NCBI RefSeq assembly: GCF_013283875.1
Contig: NZ_CP054139.1
Coordinates: forward strand, 5,332,001 to 5,396,000
Source of the DNA: Mucilaginibacter mali
GTDB lineage: Bacteria > Bacteroidota > Bacteroidia > Sphingobacteriales > Sphingobacteriaceae
DNA: 64,000 nt
Direction: 5' to 3'
Part shown: piece after piece, positions 34,501-42,047 of the stretch
Layout of the letters: every line of letters begins with the position of its first letter
Numbering within the stretch: position 1 is the first letter of the stretch
Position numbers and translations under genes: made by a program
The notes under the pieces: model-generated
Told to the model about the DNA's origin: nothing
What the model saw: only the letters and a program-made list of their open reading frames with translations
Database searches by the model: none

Positions 34501-35687
34501 CTGACGATCTGATCTTCAACATCCAGAGCTGGAGGAAGAAAGTCGTTTCCAACATATCGATATGACACGTACGCTGCGTTTACGAAGTTTGTTGCTTCCT
34601 GCTCAACTGTATTTTGGTGTTCATAACTCGACTGGTAATACTCGGGCGAAAAAAGAGGTGTAGCAAAATGATAAGCCCCTACAACAATTTTTTGATCAGT
34701 AGCAAGCTGTGCATTTTCATTAAAGTTATCGTATGGCATATAAGTACTTTCGGTAGCTTTAATATAAGCAAATCTTATTTGACCGGTATTTGCAGCGTTT
34801 GCCCAAGATGTAACTTTATTATTGTGAATGTCGATTCCATATACAGCGGAGGAACTACATTCGGTAGTTTTGAAAGAGGGTGAAGTCGTATAACCAGAAC
34901 TCGTGTCATTGCAACTCGTTTTCGCATAGACTCTTAGATAATATGTAGTACCACAGGTCAATTTAGACGTCGAAAATGACAAAGACTGAGTAGTTCCCTG
35001 ATCTACTCCATTACCATAAGTAACAGAAGGACTCGTTCCGACAACCCAGTAATATGTTACAATGGTACTGCCTGGAGGATTCCCGGCGCTCCAAGATAAG
35101 TTTGCTGACGTTTGCCCTGTTGATAAACCTAAAGCACTCGATGGCGCCGCCGGTGTAGTGCATGCCTCCGTTGTTTTTTGCCGATAAACCAATTTGTTGT
35201 ATGATGCGGCACCGACATTACTCTTACATCCTGTTCCATCAGAATAAAGCGTGGTTAGCAACCGCACGGTTCCTGTAAATGAAGCCGTCCAACTAATATA
35301 AGGGGCATTTCCATTAGTACCGCAAGCATCGGTAGAGAAACATATCGGAGTAGTGAGATTCGTGTTGCTAAACAGCGTTAGCTGAGCGTCCCAGGATGTC
35401 GATACCCCGCCATATGCCTCGCAATATGTCCACTCATAGGTATTTCCGGCCACCACATTAAACAAAGTATAGTTGCCTGCGTTCATAAGTGCAGGACTGC
35501 CAGTGGACGGATTTACTAAGACTTGCCAAGTAGACGTTGCTGAATAAGGTGCCCCTTGAGATGGGTATTGACTGGTAAAATTGGTACAGCCACCTGTAGA
35601 TAGACATTGTTGAGCATTTGAATTATCTAATGATAGTAATATAAACAATGCATTAGCAATTAAAGCAAAGAGCAAATTCCTTTTCAT
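31515..35687 (-). CDS. T9SS-exported GH25 lysozyme-like multidomain protein
   Basis: A protein of 1390 residues from the ATG at 35687. Signal peptide about 1-26 (NSNAQQ). A beta domain and a fibronectin-type domain come first; then a GH25 lysozyme domain (about 283-545), beginning VYGIDIHNNKVTSW and containing FAYIKATE and the acidic PALDVED; then two CARDB-like adhesion domains (about 545-790), two further fibronectin-type repeats (about 800-985), an IPT/TIG domain (about 1080-1160) and a C-terminal type IX sorting domain (about 1308-1390, IRIYPNPF). It should cleave peptidoglycan outside the cell, perhaps of prey or competitors. Such a domain combination on an island is unusual. Confidence 0.82.
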   Translation of the reverse strand: MKRNLLFALIANALFILLSLDNSNAQQCLSTGGCTNFTSQYPSQGAPYSATSTWQVLVNPSTGSPALMNAGNYTLFNVVAGNTYEWTYCEAYGGVSTSWDAQLTLFSNTNLTTPICFSTDACGTNGNAPYISWTASFTGTVRLLTTLYSDGTGCKSNVGAASYNKLVYRQKTTEACTTPAAPSSALGLSTGQTSANLSWSAGNPPGSTIVTYYWVVGTSPSVTYGNGVDQGTTQSLSFSTSKLTCGTTYYLRVYAKTSCNDTSSGYTTSPSFKTTECSSSAVYGIDIHNNKVTSWANAANTGQIRFAYIKATESTYMPYDNFNENAQLATDQKIVVGAYHFATPLFSPEYYQSSYEHQNTVEQEATNFVNAAYVSYRYVGNDFLPPALDVEDQIVSFSPSNGYSGNILVNILTGERYYYKYDSATQTNQKISLTKVPVFMTAAKLAQWIHDWSTQVFNQTGQSVMPVIYCNKSYAAALYPYYQSGLITNKLWIADYKTAGQPDISSFPNWPWIFQQYSDSGTVPGLSGAVDMDFFNGNLSALHNIGSQILSDLTITANTQTVIPASVNSGSSITVGCSEDNSGTVPIGPNDVTIWLSNDAVLNTNNDIYLGKIPFPALPANSNSLYYTSTLQIPANIASGNYYVFFWADGNQVVAESNEGNNFASRTLSITAGQSALPDLIPQNGQVTPSPVSPGLQITVSCVNKNQGSANAGASVTSVWLSADQKYDGAPTDTYLGEIPLPAINSGQTSSTVSKQITIPIGPYAGTWYIMFGADGGGAVSESDESNNQLFVPVTFSGSSGYPSAPVLTITPGCNGTSSQIALNWTASTNATSYDIYRDGALYTSGITGTQFLNTSVAAGQSYTYYVLAKNSSGSTASNSPSATASNCSAAVPGATTLTATPECNGTTSRIRLNWTQSSNAASYDIYRNGILYASGISGTQYANEVVTAGTSYSYYVKAVNNSGSTASNTTSAVAPDCSGGCVLSVAPTALTSSANNIPPGTPITLAVSGGSLGTNASWYLCSGTCGGTPAGSGRGGSFSVTPTATTTYFVQAVGACNTTTCAQVTVNVLNSDPRITAFTPTSGIEGTVVTITGANLSNTSSVTFGGTPAASYSIVSPTTVTATVGSGTSGNVALSAPLATVSLPGFTYVYTLPPTNFKLTATGAACRGSSSGSVNIMATRSENYVATVTRGGQSTQYPFTSTTTIANLPAGLYAICITVAGHPEFKQCFDVAVDEPKDLAVYTAVNSPLKTVTVTLGGGDLYQIELNGTKYATSKETITLPVVKGVNQLKVTTEKPCQGVFQQTFTVSDGIRIYPNPFERNLAINVGLDKSPTAGVEIRNINGGVVYKKDIPNNAGIVLINDLPELPLGVYVLKLKLNTSESEYKILRQ

Positions 35688-35729
35688 CAACTAATATTTT
35701 ACATAATTTAGAATGTAGATAACTATTTT

Positions 35730-36440
35730 TTAATTGCCGAACCTAAAAGTTGATAATAAGTACGACAAATTTGTTACTTCTCTTTTATCATTAAACAGCG
35801 GAGTCTGAAATTGAAATTCAAATGATCCTGTCTGTGGTTTATCAGGAAAATCAATAAGTATTTCTCGCAATCGGGGAGTTATCAAATCACCTTTGCCGTT
35901 TTTATCTATTGCCGTAAAGGCTTCTATTGCTGTTACTCCCGCTATTTTGATTTGTTTAGCCCCACTTGCGTACCATCCTTGCGACGAATTGAATTGACTT
36001 AACGCATAGTCATACAAATCGCGTGTTAAGCGATACTGGACCAGAAACGTGGTGTGAGAGACTGTATCAATAAAACTGATATTCATACCCATTATATTTC
36101 CTGACGAATCTCCTACATTTATATCATTTTGTGATTTAGACCAGGTATTCGGGTAGCTAAAACTAAACCCATACTTCTTATTTGAATATGTATTCCAACC
36201 AATTGGACCAGTGTCCTTTTGATGAACAGCATTAAGATTACTGCTCAATACATTTTGACTATTAGCTTTGGACGATGCTGGATTTACAATCACAACATCA
36301 TCACGCATCTGGGAATTGCTTATAGCATGTTCGTTCTTCCGGAACTGAGGGTTATTCTTCCATATTCCCTGCCAAATAAAATACCCAATAAACGCTACAA
36401 GAACAAATATTAAAAATCCGATAAGAATATTTTTATTCAT
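35730..36440 (-). CDS. Membrane-anchored PsbP/DUF1795-like protein
   Basis: A protein of 236 residues. One N-terminal membrane helix (about 5-26) without a clear cleavage site; then a low-complexity linker and a domain starting YSNKKYGFSFSYPNTWSKSQ that resembles PsbP-type folds. Function unknown; probably faces the periplasm. It lies 42 bases upstream of the GH25 gene on the same strand and may be the first gene of that operon. Confidence 0.6.
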   Translation of the reverse strand: MNKNILIGFLIFVLVAFIGYFIWQGIWKNNPQFRKNEHAISNSQMRDDVVIVNPASSKANSQNVLSSNLNAVHQKDTGPIGWNTYSNKKYGFSFSYPNTWSKSQNDINVGDSSGNIMGMNISFIDTVSHTTFLVQYRLTRDLYDYALSQFNSSQGWYASGAKQIKIAGVTAIEAFTAIDKNGKGDLITPRLREILIDFPDKPQTGSFEFQFQTPLFNDKREVTNLSYLLSTFRFGN

Positions 36441-36873
36441 ATTTAAATGGTCGATAGTGTGCTTTGCCTGTTACTATGTGAGTGCGGATTGTTAATTAAT
36501 CATATTTTATCATAAAAACATGTAAACAAGCCAATTGGAGTTTTAAAACGACGAGAAGAAAAAAGAGGGTCGTTTGCAATTATTTTAGATATGAAGAACG
36601 CATTGTAATAAGATAGGCACGTTTATAATATTTAAATTTAGCAAAATATTTGGATTATCAATAGATTAATTTATTATTTATATTATTATTTGCATTTTGA
36701 TATTAAGAAAAGTATTCAAAATCTGCTACTTTTTTAAAACATCAAAAAAGATATGCGCCTATGTACTTGATATGACTATACCCATAGAGATAGTTAATTC
36801 GCCTTAGTATGCGAAGCAGGGATTTAAATATCCTGCACCTTCCTAACCGCGCCTGTATACTGCGCCAAAAACC
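36441..36873. other. A/T-rich gene-free stretch
   Basis: No gene seen. It contains an imperfect palindrome (GCAGGGATTTAAATATCCTGC-like, 36816-36836) and, at its right end, the promoter-like region of the degraded small gene (GCACC and TATACTGCGCC at 36856-36866). It marks the boundary between low-G+C cargo and the G+C-rich relaxase module. Confidence 0.5.
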
Positions 36874-37026
36874 ATACACTATCTCATACTTGAACTCCAC
36901 GGCGGCCCCGAGTGCGCGACCGTCGTAACCGACGCCGACGGCAGCAACCTCGTCTTCGACGACCGCACAGCGGCGGAAGCCGAGGCGGCCGACTGCCAGG
37001 AACCGCTGATCGTCGAGGTCGACTAA
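36874..37026 (+). pseudogene. Duplicate of the 50-residue gene with lost start codon
   Basis: The same length (153 bases) and frame as 28873-29025, but the start position reads ATA, and no in-frame ATG or GTG lies close upstream. The translated sequence keeps the pattern (HGGPECATVVTDADG then AADCQEPLIVEVD). The upstream promoter-like box and downstream hairpin are retained. It may be inactive or use a rare start. Confidence 0.6.
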
Positions 37027-37032
37027 GAAATA

Positions 37033-37059
37033 ACGCCATCACATGCTGATGGCGTTTTG
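37033..37059 (+). terminator. Terminator of the degraded small gene
   Basis: ACGCCATCA and TGATGGCGT form a nine-base stem with a five-base loop, followed by TTTT; the stem is identical to the one at 29039. Confidence 0.75.
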
Positions 37060-37061
37060 AT

Positions 37062-37703
37062 TCAAGTGCCTTTCTCTCCCGCTTCGCCGTCCCCGCCTAT
37101 CGCCCGCCACACGCGACTTTCGGACCTGTCGGAGAACTCGGAGACCCGGGGGTGGTGGAACCCGCCGCGCAGGACGGTGCCGACCCTGTAGCCGCAGAAG
37201 AACTCCCCGTTCAGCGGGTCCATGTGCGCGATCTCGCCCGTGAGGGACTGCAGCAGGAGGTTCGCGACGGCCATCTTGCAGCAGGTAAGGTCCGGGTCGG
37301 CGCCGTACAGCGTAAGTGTGCGGTCGGCCTTGGCCGCCGCCAGCAGCAGCCGTCCTGAGCCGCAGGCGGGGTCGAAGACCTTCCGCCGGACCGGGTCGCC
37401 TGCAAGGGCTATCCCGACCATCAGGTCGGCGACCGGCTCGGGCGCAAGGTGCCGGCCGTCTTTTTCCCCGGAAACCAGCGTCGTGTAGATTTCGCCGAAC
37501 GGGTCCCCGAAGCCCATCGCGTAACTGCCGACGGCGCCGAGCAGCGCGATCAGGCGGGCCGGGTTTTCGCCCGCCATGTCAGGCAGACCGTTTGCACTGA
37601 AGGCGGCGATGAAGTGGTCGAGCAGCGCCGTAAGCGCCTCGTGGTGGCTCCTTCCGCGCGCGTACGCCTCGAATGAGCGGATCAGGATGTTTGGTCGTGT
37701 CAT
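37062..37703 (-). CDS. N6-methyltransferase-fold protein lacking the catalytic NPPY motif
   Basis: A protein of 213 residues from the ATG at 37703. It keeps LAPEPVADLM and motif I DPACGSGR (111-118) of N6-adenine methylases, followed by an acidic loop (GADPDLT), but no NPPY/F is found where motif IV should be. SAM may still bind. It follows the relaxase gene on the same strand after an 86-base gap. Proteins of this type accompany mobilization modules in Bacteroidota; here it is either shortened or has a non-enzymatic role. Confidence 0.62.
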   Translation of the reverse strand: MTRPNILIRSFEAYARGRSHHEALTALLDHFIAAFSANGLPDMAGENPARLIALLGAVGSYAMGFGDPFGEIYTTLVSGEKDGRHLAPEPVADLMVGIALAGDPVRRKVFDPACGSGRLLLAAAKADRTLTLYGADPDLTCCKMAVANLLLQSLTGEIAHMDPLNGEFFCGYRVGTVLRGGFHHPRVSEFSDRSESRVWRAIGGDGEAGEKGT

Positions 37704-37789
37704 AATGTGCAATGAGTTTCGCGCAGTATGACACGGATACCTGGTTATGTAAACCGGCAAGCTTGGAAATGCTTTCATTTGTAACGGGA

Positions 37790-38647
37790 TCACCGTTCCC
37801 TGTCCTCCGTGTCGCGGTCCCGCCCGTCCCGTTCAATTTGCCGCTCGCGCACCGCCCGTATCGCCTCCAGCGCCCGGTCCTCCTCGCTTCGCTCGATGGG
37901 CAGGTCGGCTAGCTGCATTCCGTCTTCCAGCAGCCGAGAAAAGCGGAACTTCTGCCCCTGGTACTCAACACCGGTCGCTACACCGTCCCCGTTGCGCTCG
38001 TAATGATGAAGCCCCGCATCCCGCAGCAGTGCCAAAAAGTCCTGCTGGGAGGCTGCCCGCGCGTAGCACTGCCGCACCTGCTCAACAACCTGCTCCCTCC
38101 GCAGCGCGTGCCACCGTTCCGGCCTCGCGTAACTTTCGCCCCTGCCATGCTCCGGCAGGCTGCTGGCAAGCTCGGGGTATTTTAAGCGATGGTATTCCTG
38201 GAACCTTTCCTTCAGTTCCCTCATCTGCGCGTTTGACATGCCGAACGACCAGCCCGTCCTGTAGTGCAGCGCCGACACGCAGAAGTGCAGGTGCACGTGG
38301 TCCTGGTCGTAGTGCGCCATGCCCAGCATGACGCCAGTCTCCCCGCGCAGGCGCATGTACTCGCGGGCCAGGTCGTCCACTACCTCCTCGGTCAAATATT
38401 TCCGGTCTTCGTCCCCGAACCCTACGATCTCGTGATAGATCCGCACGGCATCGGAGCGGTCGACCCTCCTGAACGACTCGTTTTCGACAAATTCAGACAC
38501 GTACCCGGCAATGCTGTCGGAGCGCAGGTTGCTGGTATAAACCCGCACCTGCCCCGTCTTCTGATCGTTGGCTATATACCGCAGGATGTAGCCGGCAAGC
38601 GAGGCGTAGCTGGGCGAGTGGCGGGAAAGTACCTTTACGATGGCCAT
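37790..38647 (-). CDS. Relaxase (MobP/MobA-type)
   Basis: A protein of 285 residues from the ATG at 38647. Motif I region SYASLAGYILRYI with candidate catalytic Tyr20 or Tyr24; motif II YHEIVGF (71-77); motif III HYDQDHVHLHF (112-122), the three-His metal site. It should nick the island at an oriT and stay covalently bound to the 5' end. It is short and has no helicase or primase domain, as is usual for mobilizable rather than self-transmissible elements. No oriT was identified by eye. Confidence 0.82.
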   Translation of the reverse strand: MAIVKVLSRHSPSYASLAGYILRYIANDQKTGQVRVYTSNLRSDSIAGYVSEFVENESFRRVDRSDAVRIYHEIVGFGDEDRKYLTEEVVDDLAREYMRLRGETGVMLGMAHYDQDHVHLHFCVSALHYRTGWSFGMSNAQMRELKERFQEYHRLKYPELASSLPEHGRGESYARPERWHALRREQVVEQVRQCYARAASQQDFLALLRDAGLHHYERNGDGVATGVEYQGQKFRFSRLLEDGMQLADLPIERSEEDRALEAIRAVRERQIERDGRDRDTEDRER

Positions 38648-38675
38648 GATTAAAGTTACGCATTGGGCTGGCAAT

Positions 38676-38705
38676 AAAAAAGCACCGTGCGTTTGCGCGG
38701 TGCTT
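38676..38705 (-). terminator. Terminator of the 38714-39289 gene
   Basis: On the minus strand AAGCACCGCGC and GCACGGTGCTT form a strong stem followed by TTTTTTATT, just beyond the stop of the gene at 38714. Confidence 0.8.
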
Positions 38706-38713
38706 GAGTGCTT

Positions 38714-39289
38714 TTACTTTTTTAAGAGTGGTAGTAATTCTTCCGGGAACTCCTCCATCGGCCAGCCCTTTTTAAGCGTCTCGATAAGGAGTAGGTACGC
38801 CTCCTTCCACGAACCCTTGAAGTTGTAAAGTTCAGGCCAACTTTTAGCATCCTCCAATGTACAAAGGTAGAACTCAGCTGTGCCATCGTCTTTTAGCCAA
38901 ACCTCATACCCCTCTTTAGTGGTATCAAGGTTGTAGGATATTGACGGAGCAAACTGAGCTATCGCTATGACATTCCTGCCGAGCATGCCCTTGTCCTCTT
39001 GGTCAACAAAATAGCAATGCGCCGCATAATCCCACCCTGGCAAGCTCTCAAAGAGGTTCCGCCACTTTTCAAGCTCCATCTCAATGTGCCCAGTTGCCAA
39101 TAATCCCACCGATATAGTTTCATCGAAAGGGGCTTTCTCCAAAAGCAGTTGATTAACGGCAGGAAGTTGAGCAAGAAAATCGGCAAGGTATTCTTTATCT
39201 AATTTAGAAATGGGCTTATTATCGACTAAGCGATGTTGAATAGCTTCTAAGCGAGAAATGTCTGAAATTGTTAATGTTGCTGTTTTCAT
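38714..39289 (-). CDS. Hypothetical protein of 191 residues
   Basis: Starts at the ATG at 39289 (MKTATLTISDISRLEAIQHR). Soluble and acidic, helical N-terminus, then a beta-rich part (EVWLKDDGTAEFYLC). No family is recognised. A/T-richer than the relaxase module and with its own terminator, so a separate cargo gene. It lies between the relaxase and the NTPase; an antitoxin- or immunity-like role is possible but unsupported. Confidence 0.5.
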   Translation of the reverse strand: MKTATLTISDISRLEAIQHRLVDNKPISKLDKEYLADFLAQLPAVNQLLLEKAPFDETISVGLLATGHIEMELEKWRNLFESLPGWDYAAHCYFVDQEDKGMLGRNVIAIAQFAPSISYNLDTTKEGYEVWLKDDGTAEFYLCTLEDAKSWPELYNFKGSWKEAYLLLIETLKKGWPMEEFPEELLPLLKK

Positions 39290-39459
39290 AATCATTTGGT
39301 GATTAAAAACAATGACCATTACAATTTCGGATCACGGTCTTTTAACACCAAATGTTTTTATAATGATAGCACAAACGGTTATTTTTGTCAATATCTATTT
39401 AGTTCGATCATTCATCATCTCCATACTTATGGGCTTGTACCGGAACGGAATGGTCATGT

Positions 39460-41382
39460 TCACCAGATTATCCACTTATGGGCAACCAATGGGGATATTC
39501 TTCTATACTCTTTCCACAAATAGTCAACGAAGGCATCTATTGTGTGTTTTTTCTTCATTTGAAAAAGCTTTTTGACAAAAGGTGATCTACAGCCCTCGTC
39601 AACAAGTCGCTCTGCTATTCTGCTTACCACTTCGTATACGAATTTGTCGTCATCAGCAGGCGGTACAGAAAGAAACAAAGGAATGTAGGTAATCTCATCG
39701 ATCAATTCAGTCTCTGTCAGGTTTTTCCAACTACTATAAATGTTGTAAATAACGTAATTCAATTTGCAATACCACTCGAAGTTATGGTTTTCGCGGACCA
39801 ATTGCATCGGATGATCGCTCTTAGAGGAGCCGATGTCTATATCTTGGCTTTTCATGAGCAAATCCAACGCAAACGACTGATCGCCTGCAGCTATCAGTTG
39901 TTCAATTATTTTTCCCTTTACTTTTTCGTTGTAATACCACCCATTTACAACTGGTATGGTCAATGCATCCAGCAATATATCGTGATGGCAAAAAAACCTA
40001 TGCTGATTTTCATAATGGGGCAAGTACAGAACTTCAAAATATATGTAGTTCAGCAATGTCTTAAAAATAGGGTGGTCATCGTCGTGATGAGCCAAATCGT
40101 AACTAACCTCATCGCCGCCGTTGTACTTATCTGCCATCCGTAAAAGCGCCGACCATGTTAAGGTAAGTCCATATTCTTTATAAATACAGCTCCAATAATA
40201 AATAGCTTTTGCTAAACCCTTATATGTCGAGTAAATTAACTTCAGATCATTTCTGACAATCTTATTAAATTGAGAAACAAAATCATCATCATCTAACTTT
40301 TCTTTCCCGCATTCTTGAGAATATGTGCGGGCAAGTATAAATAGAGTTATAAACAAAGGAGCGTGTGCAATCGCGTTGGAGTGAAGTATCGCGCTGTCTT
40401 TTAAGTTTTGCCATTCAGGTGTGTTTTCAATGATTTTGGGAATTATATTCACATTTTCTTCCGCCTTTAAGTAAAACGCGTTTTTACCATATAGCAGATC
40501 TTCATAGTCATTCCTCAATTCATAGTCCGCTATTACAACCCGAACATTTCCGAAGTCTTTTAGGCAATCTAAAAAATAGGATTTTTCTTTTCCATTTCTT
40601 TCGACCGTATTCCAGTCTTCAATTATAATAAGATATCTCTTGTCATAATTCCTTCCAATCCCATTAAATTGTTCATTGAAATCGGTAATGTTGGTGATCC
40701 AAAGAGTAATAAAATTGGTATTGGATATACAGTGGAGAGACAATTGCCTAAGAAAAGTACTCTTTCCGCTTCCACTTTTTCCGATGATTACGGCACAAAT
40801 CTTGCTATTTTTCTTTTTAAAGGACTGAAAAACCTCGTTCTTAACCTCGTCGAATATTGCACGCTTAACATCAAGCTTACTTATTACACCTCGCCACTGT
40901 GTGTCGTTATCAAGTTTTGAAGTATAAAATCTCAACGGATCAATTCGAACGCTTTTTCTTATCTTGCTAAGTTTGAAATTTTCGTCAATTATGTAGCAGC
41001 CTTTTATTTCCGTACTCAACTGCACAATACTATTGCTATTTAATTCCCTTTTCGCGCTTTTCTTATTGGCCAAACGAATATAATCTTCTATTTTTTTGAT
41101 GTTAGTTGCCGACAGTTTTGCACCGTCTTTGCCGAACAACAACTTAAACAAACTGCCATTACCGATGACTTCACCTTCAGGAGTTAAGTAGCCCTTTCTT
41201 TTAAACGCTGACGTAACCTTAAGAATTTCCCTCATATGAGCGAGAAAACTCATTATATAAGGGTTTTTAGGATACTGACCTATGTGTTCAAGGTTTGGTA
41301 ATTTCTCACCTGTGGCGTTTTCATAAGCGATCAGGAACCTCCCTCTTAGCTCCACTAATGACACATTGCTTTTTACAGTCAT
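39460..41382 (-). CDS. STAND/NACHT-like P-loop NTPase, candidate defence protein
   Basis: A protein of 640 residues, A/T-rich. An N-terminal region of about 170 residues of unknown type (possible effector); P-loop GKSGSGKST (201-209); Walker B RYLIIIEDW (249-257); then about 380 residues of helices that could be a sensor. The layout (N-terminal module, NTPase, long helical C-terminus) is that of STAND proteins used in bacterial immunity. No TPR or known sensor was recognised. It is alone, with a tandem-repeat upstream region (41413-41456), and flanked by backbone modules, as expected for cargo. Confidence 0.6.
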   Translation of the reverse strand: MTVKSNVSLVELRGRFLIAYENATGEKLPNLEHIGQYPKNPYIMSFLAHMREILKVTSAFKRKGYLTPEGEVIGNGSLFKLLFGKDGAKLSATNIKKIEDYIRLANKKSAKRELNSNSIVQLSTEIKGCYIIDENFKLSKIRKSVRIDPLRFYTSKLDNDTQWRGVISKLDVKRAIFDEVKNEVFQSFKKKNSKICAVIIGKSGSGKSTFLRQLSLHCISNTNFITLWITNITDFNEQFNGIGRNYDKRYLIIIEDWNTVERNGKEKSYFLDCLKDFGNVRVVIADYELRNDYEDLLYGKNAFYLKAEENVNIIPKIIENTPEWQNLKDSAILHSNAIAHAPLFITLFILARTYSQECGKEKLDDDDFVSQFNKIVRNDLKLIYSTYKGLAKAIYYWSCIYKEYGLTLTWSALLRMADKYNGGDEVSYDLAHHDDDHPIFKTLLNYIYFEVLYLPHYENQHRFFCHHDILLDALTIPVVNGWYYNEKVKGKIIEQLIAAGDQSFALDLLMKSQDIDIGSSKSDHPMQLVRENHNFEWYCKLNYVIYNIYSSWKNLTETELIDEITYIPLFLSVPPADDDKFVYEVVSRIAERLVDEGCRSPFVKKLFQMKKKHTIDAFVDYLWKEYRRISPLVAHKWIIW

Positions 41383-41412
41383 AAAATATTTTTAAAATAT
41401 GCTTTCTGAAGC

Positions 41413-41456
41413 TATTCTTGATCCATTCTTGATCTATTGTTGATTCGTTCTTGATC
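41413..41456. repeat. Four tandem 11-base repeats (iteron-like)
   Basis: TATTCTTGATC, CATTCTTGATC, TATTGTTGATT and CGTTCTTGATC follow each other without gaps, about 30 bases upstream of the NTPase start. An 11-base period is one helical turn, so a protein could bind all units on one face. They could be an operator for the NTPase gene or replication/transfer iterons. Confidence 0.6.
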
Positions 41457-41601
41457 GGATAAGTCGTTGATTGGCTGCACCTTCGAACTACCAAAATACA
41501 AAGAATATGAAAAAAGACATCAACAACTGTACAAAAACAAGAGCAATCAAAAGCCTTCTATATTTCTTAGAAAATCCAAGAACAGTACAAGCACGAAACT
41601 C

Positions 41602-41748
41602 TTAAAACTTAGCCACGATGAAAAGCTGATAAAATAAACACACACCGATAATTGATGCAACTAAGATTATGAAAGCAATTAAGAAACCTAACATTTCCCC
41701 TTTAGAAACAGAAATAGACAGCAAGGTGTCATTAGCATGCCTGTTCAT
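41602..41748 (-). CDS. Small single-helix membrane protein
   Basis: A protein of 48 residues from the ATG at 41748, with one hydrophobic helix (LGFLIAFIILVASIIGVCLF) and a short N-terminal cytoplasmic part. No family. It faces away from the mobilization operon. Coding status is uncertain; a longer frame to 41862 would overlap the 41847 gene. Confidence 0.35.
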   Translation of the reverse strand: MNRHANDTLLSISVSKGEMLGFLIAFIILVASIIGVCLFYQLFIVAKF

Positions 41749-41846
41749 GGCCGCAGCAAAGTGCGGCCAGCTTAAAGCGGGCCACCCTAACCAGTTGACG
41801 CCCTCATCCCGCGAGGGTGATCCATTCACCATAAAAAACAAGTAAC

Positions 41847-42047
41847 ATGCAAAAGAAGCCACAGGCGAGAACGCGCGGCAGGCGGCCGCGCTACCTCACC
41901 CCCGAGCAGGCCAAGGCGATCCTCGACTTTTTGGAACGCCCGGAACTGCCCGAGCACGATTCCCCATTCAAGCTTTATTTCAACGGCAGGCTCATCGCCT
42001 CCGCTGGAACGACCAACCCCAAACCCGACCGCAATGAAAACGATTGA
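41847..42047 (+). CDS. Small basic protein opening the mobilization operon
   Basis: A protein of 66 residues with a very basic N-terminus (KKPQARTRGRRPRYLTPEQA), suggesting DNA or RNA binding. Overlaps the next gene by 14 bases. G+C-rich. First of a long plus-strand series (41847-48453) with short gaps or overlaps. Confidence 0.6.
   Translation: MQKKPQARTRGRRPRYLTPEQAKAILDFLERPELPEHDSPFKLYFNGRLIASAGTTNPKPDRNEND

Noticed and set aside
41413..41456. CRISPR array
   Set aside because: The repeats are 11 bases and have no spacers; no cas genes are present in the window.
41507..41605. Possible 32-residue protein (MKKDINNCTKTRAIKSLLYF...)
   Set aside because: Very short, no conserved neighbour or clear ribosome site; kept only as a note.
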